Made by a program: the position numbers and the translations under genes. Below are positions 30,008-39,118 of a stretch of DNA of 64,000 nucleotides, piece by piece. This DNA is from Mycolicibacterium sp. MU0053. GTDB taxonomy: Bacteria; Actinomycetota; Actinomycetes; Mycobacteriales; Mycobacteriaceae. The notes under the pieces are model-generated. The model saw only the letters and a list, made by a program, of their open reading frames with translations. It searched no databases and had not been told where the DNA came from. The stretch is taken from positions 868,001 to 932,000 of the forward strand of contig NZ_OY726397.1 in NCBI RefSeq assembly GCF_963378095.1, written 5' to 3'. Each line of letters starts with the position of its first letter. Position 1 is the stretch's first letter.

Positions 30008-31957
30008 TCAGGCTTCGGCGACGACGGCCAGCACGGCCCCCATCTCGACCTGCTGTCCGGCGTTGACCTGCAGTTCACTGAGTACGCCGTCGGCCGGCGC
30101 GGTCAGGGTGTGCTCCATCTTCATGGCCTCCAGCCAGACCAGCGGTTGACCAGCCGTCACCGTTTGGCCGACCTCGGCGCCGAGTCGGGTCACCACACCG
30201 GGCATCGGGGCCACCAGCGACCCCGCGGCCACCGCCGACCCCGGTTCGACGAAACGCGGCACCGCGGTGAACTCGACGCTGCCGCGCGGCGAGTCGATGC
30301 AGACGACAGCGCCGTATCGCGCGACGGCGTAGGCGGTTTCGGTCCCGGCGGCCTCGGCGAGCACCACCAGGTCGGGGTCGGCCGACACCAGGCGCAGTCC
30401 GTCGTCGTCCGGCAGGTCCAGCCCGGTGCGGGTGAACCGGTATTCGACGCGGTGTTCGGTGCCGGCGACATCCCGGTATGCCTTGCTCTGATTGCCCGAC
30501 GGTACGTTGCGCCACCCGATCGGGGCTGCCGCGAAACCTGTTGCCGTCAACCGGTTGTGCGCGGCGTCGGCCAGGGTGGCCGCGACCGCCGAGTGTCGGA
30601 CGGCCTCGGCATCGGCCAGCGGCGCCGACAACGCCGCGAGGCCGTGGGTGTCGAAAAACGCGGTGTCGGTATCGCCGTCGAGGAACGCTGCGTGCCGCAG
30701 GACATTGACCAGCAGGTCACGGTTGGTGCGCAGGCCGTGCAGGCGCATCCGGACCAGCGCATCCGCGAGCATCGCGGCGGCCCGGCGCCGGTTCGGGGCA
30801 TAGGAGATGACCTTGGCCAGCATCGGGTCGTAATGAATGGACACCGTCGACCCGTCCACGATGCCGGAATCCACCCGGATCTCGGCGCGCCCCGAACTCT
30901 CGAACTCGGTGCGGGCGGTCGGCACCTCGAAGCGCTGCACCGTGCCGGCCTGCGGTTGCCAATTGTTGGCCGGATCCTCGGCGTAGAGCCGGGCCTCGAT
31001 CGAATGGCCATGTGCGGGTGGAGGTTCGGGGTCCAGCCGCTCGCCCTCGGCGATCCGTAGCTGCAGTTCGACCAGATCGAGACCGGTGGTGGCCTCGGTG
31101 ACCGGATGCTCGACCTGCAGCCTGGTGTTCATCTCCAGAAAGTAGAACTCGCCCGCACCGGAGGCGAGGAATTCGACCGTGCCCGCTCCCGTGTACCCGA
31201 TCGCGGTCGCCGCCAGCCGGGCGGCGTCGTAAAGCTTCGTGCGCATCCCCGCGATGCGCTCGACCAGCGGCGACGGCGATTCCTCGACGACCTTCTGATG
31301 ACGACGCTGGATCGAGCATTCGCGTTCTCCGACCGCCCAGACCGTGCCGTGCGCGTCGGCCAGAATCTGCACCTCGACGTGGTGTCCGGTGGGCAGGTAG
31401 CGCTCGCAGAACACCGTCTCGTCGCCGAAGGCGGACTTGGCTTCCCGGCGCGCCGAGTCGATTTCACTTGCCAGCACGCTCAGGTCGCGCACCACCCGCA
31501 TGCCCCGGCCACCCCCGCCCGCCGAGGCCTTCACCAACACCGGCAGGTCGTGCGTCGTGACCGCCGCGGGGTCGAGTTTGTCGAGGACCGGCACGCCCGC
31601 GGCCGCCATCATCGTCTTGGACTCGACCTTGGACCCCATCGCGGCGATCGCCGCCGCCGGCGGCCCGATCCAGGTCAACCCGGCGGCCGGCACCGCCGCG
31701 GCGAATTCCGCATTCTCCGAGAGAAATCCGTATCCGGGATGGACGGCATCGGCACCGGCGACCCGGGCCGCGGCCAGGATGGCGTCGATGTCGAGGTAGC
31801 TGTCCACCCGGACGCGGGCATCGGCGGCCCGCACATGTGCGGCGTGGGCATCGGGATCGGTGTAGATCGCGACGGTGCCGATGCCGAGTCGGCGGCACGT
31901 GGCGAAAACCCGCAGGCTGATCTCGCCGCGATTGGCAACCAGGACCCTGGTGATCAT
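30008..31957 (-). CDS. accA2: Acyl-CoA carboxylase alpha subunit, biotin carboxylase plus BCCP
   Basis: The 649 residues contain a biotin carboxylase domain (residues 1-445: VLVANRGEISLRVF, KASAGGGGRGMRVV, FLEMNTRLQVEHPVTE), a middle linker domain and a C-terminal biotinyl domain. The biotinylated lysine is about Lys613 in EAMKMEH. With the beta subunit encoded 11 bp upstream it carboxylates an acyl- or methylcrotonyl-type CoA. The AtuA-like gene in the same operon points to branched or terpenoid acyl-CoA substrates. ATG 31957 begins the conserved fold. Confidence 0.93.
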   Translation of the reverse strand: MITRVLVANRGEISLRVFATCRRLGIGTVAIYTDPDAHAAHVRAADARVRVDSYLDIDAILAAARVAGADAVHPGYGFLSENAEFAAAVPAAGLTWIGPPAAAIAAMGSKVESKTMMAAAGVPVLDKLDPAAVTTHDLPVLVKASAGGGGRGMRVVRDLSVLASEIDSARREAKSAFGDETVFCERYLPTGHHVEVQILADAHGTVWAVGERECSIQRRHQKVVEESPSPLVERIAGMRTKLYDAARLAATAIGYTGAGTVEFLASGAGEFYFLEMNTRLQVEHPVTEATTGLDLVELQLRIAEGERLDPEPPPAHGHSIEARLYAEDPANNWQPQAGTVQRFEVPTARTEFESSGRAEIRVDSGIVDGSTVSIHYDPMLAKVISYAPNRRRAAAMLADALVRMRLHGLRTNRDLLVNVLRHAAFLDGDTDTAFFDTHGLAALSAPLADAEAVRHSAVAATLADAAHNRLTATGFAAAPIGWRNVPSGNQSKAYRDVAGTEHRVEYRFTRTGLDLPDDDGLRLVSADPDLVVLAEAAGTETAYAVARYGAVVCIDSPRGSVEFTAVPRFVEPGSAVAAGSLVAPMPGVVTRLGAEVGQTVTAGQPLVWLEAMKMEHTLTAPADGVLSELQVNAGQQVEMGAVLAVVAEA

Positions 31958-31968
31958 CGGCCGACTCC

Positions 31969-33564
31969 CTACATCCGGAAGACGCCGAAGTTCGACGTCC
32001 CCTCGATCGGGCCGCTGGCAATCGCGGACAGGCACATTCCGAGCACGGTCCGGGTGTCTCGGGGGTCTATCACCCCGTCGTCATAGAGCCGGCCGGACAG
32101 GAACATCGGCAGCGATTCCGCTTCGATCTGCGCTTCCACGGCCGCCCGCAGCGCGGCGTCGGCATCCTCGTCGACCTGTTGCCCGCGGGCCTGGGCGGCC
32201 GCGCGGCTGACGATCGACAACACGCCGGCAAGCTGAGTGCCGCCCATCACCGCCGACTTCGCCGACGGCCAGGCGAACAGGAAACGCGGATCGTAGGCGC
32301 GCCCGCACATGCCGTAGTGCCCGGCGCCGTAGGACGCCCCGATGAGCAGCGAGATGTGCGGCACCGTCGAGTTGGACACCGCATTGATCATCATCGAACC
32401 GTGCTTGATCATCCCGCCGGCCTCGTAGTCCTTGCCCACCATGTAGCCGGTGGTGTTGTGCAGGAACAGCAGTGGGGTGTTGGAGCGATTCGCCAATTGG
32501 AGGAACTGCGTGGCCTTTTGGGACTCCGCGCTGAACAGCACACCGCGGGCGTTGGCCAGGATGCCCAGCGGGTAGCCGCCCACGGTGGCCCAACCGGTGA
32601 CCAGGGAGCTTCCGTAGAGCGGCTTGAACTCATCGAAATCGGAGTCGTCGACTATGCGGGCGATGACCTCGCGGGGGTCGAACGGGGTCCGCAGGTCGGC
32701 CGGCACGATCCCGATCAGTTCCGCCGCGGACAGCCGGGGTTCGGTGAACGGTTTCGGCCGCGGACCCAGTTTGGTCCAGTTCAGCCGCGTGACGATGCGC
32801 CGGCCGATCCGGATGGCGTCGAGTTCGTCGACCGCGAAGTAATCCGCCAAACCCGAGGTGCGGGCATGCATGTCGGCGCCGCCGAGTTCCTCGTCGTCGG
32901 ACTCTTCGCCGGTGGCCATCTTCACCAAGGGCGGCCCGGCCAGGAACACCTTGGAGCGGTCCCTGATCATCACCACGTGATCGGACATGCCGGGGATATA
33001 TGCGCCGCCGGCGGTCGAATTGCCGAACACCAGCGCGATGGTCGGGATGCCGGCCGCCGACAGCCGGGTGAGGTCGCGGAACAGCCGCCCGCCCGGGATG
33101 AAGATCTCCTTCTGGGTGGGCAGATCCGCGCCGCCCGACTCCACCAGCGAGATCAGCGGGAGTCGGTTCTCCAGGGCGATCTGGTTGACCCGCAGGTTCT
33201 TTCGCAGCGTCCAGGGGTTGCTGGTGCCGCCCTTGACCGTCGGATCGTTGGCCACGATCATGCATTCGACGCCCTCGACCACCCCGATGCCGGTGACCAC
33301 GCTGGCGCCGACCTGGAATTCACTGCCGTAGGCGGCCAGCGCGCACAGTTCCAGGAAGGGGGAGTCCGGGTCGATCAGCGCCTCGACGCGTTCACGCGCC
33401 GTCAGCTTCCCGCGGGACCGGTGTCGGTCGACGTACTTGGCCCCGCCGCCGGCCACCGCCTTCGCCAGTTCGGCGTCGAGTTCGTGGAGTTTGGCGGTCA
33501 GCGCCTCGGAGGCATCGGCGTAGGCCGGCGAGGCGGTGTCGAGGCTGGATTGCAGGACCGTCAT
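31969..33564 (-). CDS. accD2: Acyl-CoA carboxylase beta subunit (carboxyltransferase)
   Basis: This 531-residue carboxyltransferase moves CO2 from biotin to an acyl-CoA. Both half-domains are present, with VANDPTVKGGTSNPWTLRKN, GGRLFRDLTRLSAAG and PLLFLHNTTGYMVGKDYE as typical motifs of methylcrotonyl-type beta subunits. Start and stop overlap or abut neighbours (4 bp into fadE13, 11 bp before accA2), so it sits within a single polycistronic unit. Mycobacterial AccD2 substrate choice is not decided by sequence alone. Confidence 0.93.
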   Translation of the reverse strand: MTVLQSSLDTASPAYADASEALTAKLHELDAELAKAVAGGGAKYVDRHRSRGKLTARERVEALIDPDSPFLELCALAAYGSEFQVGASVVTGIGVVEGVECMIVANDPTVKGGTSNPWTLRKNLRVNQIALENRLPLISLVESGGADLPTQKEIFIPGGRLFRDLTRLSAAGIPTIALVFGNSTAGGAYIPGMSDHVVMIRDRSKVFLAGPPLVKMATGEESDDEELGGADMHARTSGLADYFAVDELDAIRIGRRIVTRLNWTKLGPRPKPFTEPRLSAAELIGIVPADLRTPFDPREVIARIVDDSDFDEFKPLYGSSLVTGWATVGGYPLGILANARGVLFSAESQKATQFLQLANRSNTPLLFLHNTTGYMVGKDYEAGGMIKHGSMMINAVSNSTVPHISLLIGASYGAGHYGMCGRAYDPRFLFAWPSAKSAVMGGTQLAGVLSIVSRAAAQARGQQVDEDADAALRAAVEAQIEAESLPMFLSGRLYDDGVIDPRDTRTVLGMCLSAIASGPIEGTSNFGVFRM

Positions 33565-34718
33565 GCCTGGTATCCAAGCGCCTTTGCCGCGAGTCCGGTC
33601 AGGATTTCGGTGGTACCGCCGCCGATTCCCAAGATCCGCATATCGCGGTACTGGCGCTCCACCTCGGATTCGGCCATGTAACCCATCCCGCCGAACAACT
33701 GAACCGCCTGGTGAGCCACCCATTCGCCGGCCTCGACGGCGGTGTTCTTGGCGAAGCACACATCGGCGATCAGGTTCGCATTCTCCGGGCCGCCGGCGAG
33801 CTGCCGCTCCAGGATGTGCCGGGAGTACACCCGCGCGACGTCGATCTTGCGCGCCATCTCGGCCAGCGTGTTCTGCACTGCCTGCCGGGCGATCAGCGGC
33901 TTGCCGAAGGTCTCCCGGTCGCGACACCACGCGACCGAGAGGTCCAGGCAGCGCTGGGCACTCGAATACGCCTGGGTGGCAAGGCCGATGCGCTCGGCGA
34001 CGAAGGCCTGCGCGATCTGCAGGAAGCCGCTGTTCTCGGCGCCGATCAGGTTGGCGACGGGTACCCGGACATCGGTGTAGGACAGTTCGGCGGTGTCACT
34101 GGAGCGCCATCCCATCTTGTCCAGCTTGCGGGACACCTCGAAACCGGGTGTGCCGCTTTCCACCACCAGCAGCGACACGCCGCCGGCGCCGGGCCCGCCG
34201 GTGCGCACCGCGGTCACTACGTAGTCGGCCCGCACACCAGAGGTGATGTAGGTCTTGGCGCCGTTGACGACGTAGCAGTCGCCGTCGCGCACCGCGCGGG
34301 TGGTCAGGTGGCCGACGTCGGAGCCGCCGCCCGGTTCGGTGATGGCCAGCGCGCCGATCTTCTCACCCCGCAGCGTGGGTCTTACGAACTCGTCGATCAG
34401 CCGCTGATCGCCCGCGGCCGCCATGTGCGGGACCGCGATCCCGCAGGTGAACAGGGAAGCGAAAACCCCGCCCGGGCAACCAGACTCGTGCAGTTCCTCG
34501 CAGATGACCAGTGCGTCGGCGCTGTCGCCGCCCTCGCCGCCGACGGACTCCGGGAACGCGGCGCCCAGCAGGCCCGCCTCGGCGGCCTTGCGGTGCAGCT
34601 CGCGGGGGATTTCGCCCGCGCGCTCCCAGTCGTCGGCATAGGGCAGGATCTCGCGCTCGGCGAACGCCCGCACGGTCTTGCGGAGCTGATCGCGCTCGGG
34701 CGTGGTCCACATGCTCAT
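33561..34718 (-). CDS. fadE13: Acyl-CoA dehydrogenase (FadE13-like)
   Basis: This 385-residue acyl-CoA dehydrogenase carries LAITEPGGGSDVGHL, NGAKTYITSGVRAD and FGGMGYMAESEVERQYRD. It overlaps the AtuA-like gene upstream (4 bp) and accD2 downstream (4 bp). Together with the carboxylase and hydratase it would form an isovaleryl- or citronellyl-CoA-like degradation module. In-frame ATGs at residues 1 and 3 leave only a trivial start ambiguity. Confidence 0.92.
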   Translation of the reverse strand: MSMWTTPERDQLRKTVRAFAEREILPYADDWERAGEIPRELHRKAAEAGLLGAAFPESVGGEGGDSADALVICEELHESGCPGGVFASLFTCGIAVPHMAAAGDQRLIDEFVRPTLRGEKIGALAITEPGGGSDVGHLTTRAVRDGDCYVVNGAKTYITSGVRADYVVTAVRTGGPGAGGVSLLVVESGTPGFEVSRKLDKMGWRSSDTAELSYTDVRVPVANLIGAENSGFLQIAQAFVAERIGLATQAYSSAQRCLDLSVAWCRDRETFGKPLIARQAVQNTLAEMARKIDVARVYSRHILERQLAGGPENANLIADVCFAKNTAVEAGEWVAHQAVQLFGGMGYMAESEVERQYRDMRILGIGGGTTEILTGLAAKALGYQA

Positions 34719-36412
34719 TGCAGGAGCCTTTCCGGGATGTCGATATGGCGAGCGCGTAGCCATTCCCCGAGGCCCTTGGCCTGCGGGTCGAAGCGCGCCT
34801 GATAGGCCACGCCCGCGCCGAGGATGCCCTCGATCACGAAGTTGGCCGCGTACAGGTGCGGCAGCAGATGCCGGGTGACGGTGAGTTCGGCGGTCTCCGG
34901 CAGCAACCGCTTGAAGGTGGCAGGCGTCAGGGTGTGGGCCAGCCACCGCCACTGCTCCTCGGTGCGCACCCACACCCCCACGTTGGCGTCGCCGCCCTTG
35001 TCGCCGCTGCGGGCGCCGGCGATGGTCCCCAGCGGCACCCGGCGCGTCCCGCCCCCCGGGGGTGGGGGCGGCAGCGGCGGTCCGTCGGCGGGCCGCAGTT
35101 CCTGGGTGGCGGGGGCCGGCGCGATGGCAACGCGGGTGCCGTCGGGCTGCACCGCGACGTGGCTGACCTCGGTGGCGTCGACGTAGCCCGGCCGGAACAC
35201 ACCGTAGACCTGCCCATCGCCGGGCGGCGCGGTGACATGGAAGCCGGGATAGCTCGCGAGCGCGAGTTCGACTCCGGCGCCGGTGAATTGGCGTCCCACC
35301 TTGGCGGGGTCCGGATCGCGCACCGTGCAGTGCAGCAGCGCGCTCGCGGTTTCCTCGGTGGCCGCGTCGGGGTGGTCGGTGCGCGCCAGCGTCCACTGCA
35401 TTTCGGCCGGCTGCACGGGCAGCAGCGAGTCGAGTTGGCGCCGCACCAACTGGGCCTTGGCCTCGATATCGAGGCCGGTCAGCACGAAGGTCACGGTGTT
35501 GCGGAAGCCACCGATGCTGTTCAGCGACACTTTCAGGGTGGGTGGGGGTGGCTCACCCTTGGCTCCGGTGATCGCGACTCGATCCGGGCCGTCCTGGGTC
35601 AGCCGCACGCTGTCCATCCGGGCGGTCACATCGGGGTTGGCGTAGCGGGCGCCGGTGATCTCGTAGAGCAGTTGGCTGGTGACGGTCCCCACGCTGACCT
35701 GCCCGCCGGTGCCGGGGTGTTTGGTGATCACCGAGGAGCCGTCGCCGCGGATCTCGGCGATGGGGAAGCCGGGGTGGGTCAGATCGTCCACCTCGGTGAA
35801 GAAGGCATAGTTGCCGCCGCAGGCCTGGGCGCCGCATTCGATCACGTGGCCGGCGATCACGGCGCCGGCGAGCCGGTCGTAGTCGTCGTGGCGCCAGCCG
35901 AAGTGCGCGGCGGCCGGCCCGACGATGACCGACGCGTCGGTGACACGACCGGTCACCACGACGTCCGCGCCCGAGGCCAGGCAGTCCACGATGCCCCAGG
36001 CGCCGAGGTAGGCGTTGGCGGTCAAGGGGTCCCCGAGGCCGAGTTCGCCGGCGCGGGGCAGCAGGTCGTCACCCTCGACGTGGGCGACCCGCACCTCGAG
36101 ACCGAGTCGGCCGGCCAGGGTCCGCACCGCGTCGGCCAGTCCGGCCGGGTTCAGGCCACCCGCGTTGGCGACGATCCGCACGCCCTTGTCCTGGGCCAGT
36201 CCGAGGCAGTCCTCGAGCTGGCGCAGGAAGGTCTTCGCGTAGCCGCCGTCGGGATTCTTCATCCGGTCGCGGCCCAGGATGAGCATGGTCAGCTCGGCCA
36301 AGTAGTCGCCGGTCAGATAGTCCAGCTCGCCGCCTTCGAGCATTTCCCGCATGGCGGAGCGGCGATCGCCGTAGAAGCCCGAGCAATTGCCGATGCGCAC
36401 CGCTGATGTCAC
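34715..36412 (-). CDS. AtuA-like acyclic terpene utilisation protein (DUF1446)
   Basis: This 565-residue protein matches the AtuA/DUF1446 family (Rv0976c-like). The main domain spans about residues 5-450 (IGNCSGFYGDRRSAM, YLTGDYLAELTMLIL, VVTGRVTDASVIVGPAAAHF). A C-terminal AtuA-associated domain follows a Pro/Gly linker (GARSGDKGGDANVGVWVR). AtuA is required for acyclic terpene (citronellol) catabolism in Pseudomonas, though its reaction is unclear. It is the first gene of the six-gene operon, and the operon promoter should lie in 36413-36611. Confidence 0.87.
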   Translation of the reverse strand: MTSAVRIGNCSGFYGDRRSAMREMLEGGELDYLTGDYLAELTMLILGRDRMKNPDGGYAKTFLRQLEDCLGLAQDKGVRIVANAGGLNPAGLADAVRTLAGRLGLEVRVAHVEGDDLLPRAGELGLGDPLTANAYLGAWGIVDCLASGADVVVTGRVTDASVIVGPAAAHFGWRHDDYDRLAGAVIAGHVIECGAQACGGNYAFFTEVDDLTHPGFPIAEIRGDGSSVITKHPGTGGQVSVGTVTSQLLYEITGARYANPDVTARMDSVRLTQDGPDRVAITGAKGEPPPPTLKVSLNSIGGFRNTVTFVLTGLDIEAKAQLVRRQLDSLLPVQPAEMQWTLARTDHPDAATEETASALLHCTVRDPDPAKVGRQFTGAGVELALASYPGFHVTAPPGDGQVYGVFRPGYVDATEVSHVAVQPDGTRVAIAPAPATQELRPADGPPLPPPPPGGGTRRVPLGTIAGARSGDKGGDANVGVWVRTEEQWRWLAHTLTPATFKRLLPETAELTVTRHLLPHLYAANFVIEGILGAGVAYQARFDPQAKGLGEWLRARHIDIPERLLQ

Positions 36413-36611
36413 CCGCGCACTCCCGTCCTGGCTCGACCCCCGGGCCGCCCAACCAGTCGGTAGGTTACCGGGTACCGCCGGTCTCGCGTCAAGTGTGCCG
36501 GGCGCGCAATTTGGGGCGGACGCAGGTCAGCAGTTACTCTGGACAACAACTGTCGCCGCCGAGGTCCGCGCGACTGACCTTCGGGTTCCCCAAAGCTAAG
36601 GAGATGCACAC

Positions 36612-36785
36612 ATGGCTGTGCCCAAGCGGAGAATGTCGCGTTCGAATACCCGCAGTCGTCGCGCGCAGTGGAAGGCCGAGGCCCCCGGCCTGGTCACCGT
36701 GACCGTCGCGGGTCAGCAGCACAAGGTGCCACGTCGCCTGCTCAAGGCCGCCCGGCTCGGCCTGGTCGACCTCGACAAGCGCTGA
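36612..36785 (+). CDS. rpmF: 50S ribosomal protein L32, zinc-free form
   Basis: The 57-codon frame reads [20 protein letters not shown] and ends [15 protein letters not shown], which is bacterial L32. It contains no cysteine, so it is the zinc-independent C-minus type. AAGGAG lies 13 bp upstream of the ATG. It precedes mprA as in other mycobacteria. Confidence 0.96.
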   Translation: MAVPKRRMSRSNTRSRRAQWKAEAPGLVTVTVAGQQHKVPRRLLKAARLGLVDLDKR

Positions 36786-36807
36786 CCTGAGACCGCTGCG
36801 GCGCGCC

Positions 36808-36824
36808 TCTCAGCCTGGTCTCAG
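36808..36824 (+). promoter_or_regulatory. MprA-type direct repeat upstream of mprA
   Basis: TCTCAG occurs at 36808-36813 and again at 36819-36824, an 11-bp period (one helical turn), 18-34 bp before the mprA start. The same pair with the same period stands upstream of pepD at 39031-39047. MprA is known to bind loosely conserved direct repeats near its own promoter and that of pepD, so autoregulation is likely. Confidence 0.65.
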
Positions 36825-36841
36825 GCGTTGGGATAACACTG

Positions 36842-37534
36842 GTGGCCGTGCGGATTCTTGTCGTTGATGATGATCGCGCCGTTCGCGAGTCGCTGCGCAG
36901 GTCCCTAACTTTCAACGGGTACTCAGTCAGCCTCGCCGAGGATGGCGTCGAGGCCCTGACGGCCATTGACGAGGATCGACCCGATGCGGTGATCCTCGAC
37001 GTGATGATGCCGAGGCTGGACGGACTCGAAGTCTGCCGACAGTTGCGCAGCGCCGGCGACGACCTGCCGATCCTGGTTTTGACCGCGCGGGACTCGGTGT
37101 CCGAGCGTGTCGCCGGGCTCGACGCCGGTGCCGACGACTACCTGCCCAAGCCGTTCGCGTTGGAGGAACTGCTCGCGCGGATGCGCGCGTTGTTGCGCCG
37201 CAGCACCCTCGATGACCACGCCGATTCGATGGCGATGACTTTCGCCGACCTCACCCTCGATCCCGCGACCCGAGAAGTCACCCGCGGCGAGCGGCACATC
37301 AGCCTGACCCGCACCGAGTTCGCGCTGCTGGAGATGCTGATCGCCAACCCGCGGCGGGTGCTGACCCGCAGTCGCATCCTCGAAGAGGTGTGGGGGTTCG
37401 ACTTCCCGACCTCCGGCAACGCGCTCGAGGTGTATGTCGGCTATCTGCGCCGCAAGACCGAAGCGGAGGGGGAACCTCGGCTGATTCACACCGTCCGCGG
37501 CGTGGGTTACGTGCTGCGCGAGACACCGCCGTGA
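36842..37534 (+). CDS. mprA: Response regulator MprA
   Basis: This 230-residue OmpR/PhoB-type regulator has a receiver domain with acidic pocket Asp9-Asp11, phospho-acceptor Asp53 (ILDVMMP), Thr81 and Lys103. A winged-helix DNA-binding domain (from about residue 130) contains [21 protein letters not shown] (abbreviated in places). It is extremely close to M. tuberculosis MprA, a regulator of envelope stress and persistence that controls sigB, sigE and pepD. Start is GTG 36842. The kinase gene mprB follows after 13 bp. Confidence 0.97.
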   Translation: MAVRILVVDDDRAVRESLRRSLTFNGYSVSLAEDGVEALTAIDEDRPDAVILDVMMPRLDGLEVCRQLRSAGDDLPILVLTARDSVSERVAGLDAGADDYLPKPFALEELLARMRALLRRSTLDDHADSMAMTFADLTLDPATREVTRGERHISLTRTEFALLEMLIANPRRVLTRSRILEEVWGFDFPTSGNALEVYVGYLRRKTEAEGEPRLIHTVRGVGYVLRETPP

Positions 37535-37547
37535 CGCTGGGGCCCTG

Positions 37548-39065
37548 ATGTCGCTGCTGCACCCCCAACCGCTGAAACGGCCCCCATTGCGGGCCACGAC
37601 CTCGCTGTCGCTGCGGTGGCGGGTGATGTTGCTCGCCATGTCGATGGTCGCCATGGTGGTGGTGTTGATGGCGGTCGCGGTGTACGCGGTGGTCGCCGCC
37701 GCCCTGTACGACGACATCGACAACCAATTGCAGAGTCGCGCGCAGCTGTTGATCGCCAGCGGATCCCTGGCCGCCGACCCCGGCAAGGCCATCGAGGGCA
37801 CCGCCTATTCCGATGTCAACGCGATGCTGATCAACCCCGGTCGCTCGATCTACACCGCGAACCAAGAGGGTCAGACCCTGCCGATCGGGGCCACCGAGAA
37901 GGCCGTGATCCGCGGCGAGCTGTTCATGTCGCGGCGCACCGCGGCCGACCAACGCGTGCTCGCGGTGCATCTGCCCAACGGCAGCACCCTGCTGATCTCC
38001 AAGAGTCTCGCCCCCACCGATGCGGTGATGAGCAAGCTGCGCTGGGTGTTGCTGGCCGTGGGTGGCATCGGCGTCGCGGTCGCCGCGATTGCCGGGGGCC
38101 TCGTCATCCGAACCGGATTACGCCCGGTCGCCCGCCTGACCGAGGCCGCCGAGCGGGTGGCCCGCACCGACGATCTGCGGCCCATCCCGGTGTTCGGTAG
38201 CGATGAACTCGCGCGGCTGACCGAGGCGTTCAACACGATGCTGCGCGCGCTGACCGAATCCCGGGAACGGCAAGCCCGCCTGGTGGCCGACGCGGGCCAC
38301 GAGTTGCGTACCCCGTTGACCTCTTTGCGGACCAACGTCGAGTTGCTGATCGCCGCACAGCAGCCGGGCGCGCCGCCGCTGCCGGATTCCGAAATGGCGG
38401 ACCTGCGCGTCGATGTGGTCGGTCAGATCGAGGAATTGTCGACCCTGGTCGGTGACCTGGTGGACCTCACCCGCGACGACGCCGGCGGCGTCGTTCACGA
38501 GGCCGTCGACATGACCGAGGTGGTCGATCGTTGTCTGGAACGAGTTCGCAGGCGTCGCAACGACATCGAGTTCGACGTCAACGTCGCGCCGTGGCAGGTC
38601 TATGGCGATGCCGCCGGGCTGTCCCGCGCGGTCCTCAACCTGCTCGACAACGCGGCCAAGTGGAGCCCGTCGGGCAGCCGGGTCGGGCTGACGTTGACCC
38701 AGCTCGACCAGGCGCACGCCGAACTCGTGGTCTCGGACCGCGGCCCGGGGATTCCGGTGGCCGACCGACATCTGGTGTTCGAACGGTTCTACCGCTCGCC
38801 GGAGGCGCGGGCGATGCCCGGCTCCGGGCTGGGGTTGGCCATCGTCAAACACGTTGTGCTCAAACACGGCGGTGCCATCCGGGTCGAGGACACCGTGCCG
38901 GGCGGCGATCCGCCGGGTACCTCTATATATGTGCTGTTGCCGGGCGCGCCGCTGCCGGCCGTGTCGCACCTCGGCGTTGATGATGACGACGGTCACAATG
39001 GGGGGAACCCATCGGCGCAGCAGAGCGTTATCTCAGTGGATTCTCAGTCGACGCGGGCAAGGTAG
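37548..39065 (+). CDS. mprB: Sensor histidine kinase MprB
   Basis: This 505-residue kinase has a first membrane segment near residues 24-50, an extracytoplasmic sensor loop to about residue 160 and a second membrane segment (WVLLAVGGIGVAVAAIAGGLV). HAMP, the dimerisation domain with His251 (ADAGHELRTPLTSL) and an HATPase domain (NLLDNAAKWSP, GPGIPVADRHLVFERFYR, GSGLGLAIVKHV) follow. It phosphorylates MprA and in M. tuberculosis binds DnaK through its extracytoplasmic loop. The MprA-type repeat for pepD lies inside its last 12 codons. Confidence 0.96.
   Translation: MSLLHPQPLKRPPLRATTSLSLRWRVMLLAMSMVAMVVVLMAVAVYAVVAAALYDDIDNQLQSRAQLLIASGSLAADPGKAIEGTAYSDVNAMLINPGRSIYTANQEGQTLPIGATEKAVIRGELFMSRRTAADQRVLAVHLPNGSTLLISKSLAPTDAVMSKLRWVLLAVGGIGVAVAAIAGGLVIRTGLRPVARLTEAAERVARTDDLRPIPVFGSDELARLTEAFNTMLRALTESRERQARLVADAGHELRTPLTSLRTNVELLIAAQQPGAPPLPDSEMADLRVDVVGQIEELSTLVGDLVDLTRDDAGGVVHEAVDMTEVVDRCLERVRRRRNDIEFDVNVAPWQVYGDAAGLSRAVLNLLDNAAKWSPSGSRVGLTLTQLDQAHAELVVSDRGPGIPVADRHLVFERFYRSPEARAMPGSGLGLAIVKHVVLKHGGAIRVEDTVPGGDPPGTSIYVLLPGAPLPAVSHLGVDDDDGHNGGNPSAQQSVISVDSQSTRAR
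39031..39047 (+). promoter_or_regulatory. MprA-type direct repeat upstream of pepD, inside mprB
   Basis: TCTCAG at 39031-39036 and 39042-39047 repeats with the 11-bp period seen before mprA. It lies 72-88 bp upstream of the pepD start and within the last codons of mprB, so pepD probably has its own MprA-dependent promoter in addition to read-through. Confidence 0.65.
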
Positions 39066-39118
39066 AGATATCACGGTCGCTGCGACCGCTACGAGCTTGA
39101 AGGACGAACACAAGGCAC

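Noticed and set aside
36430..36500. GGTTACCGGGTACC-like partial palindrome before the AtuA-like operon
   Set aside because: The half-sites are imperfect and match no regulator motif I can name, so I do not call an operator.
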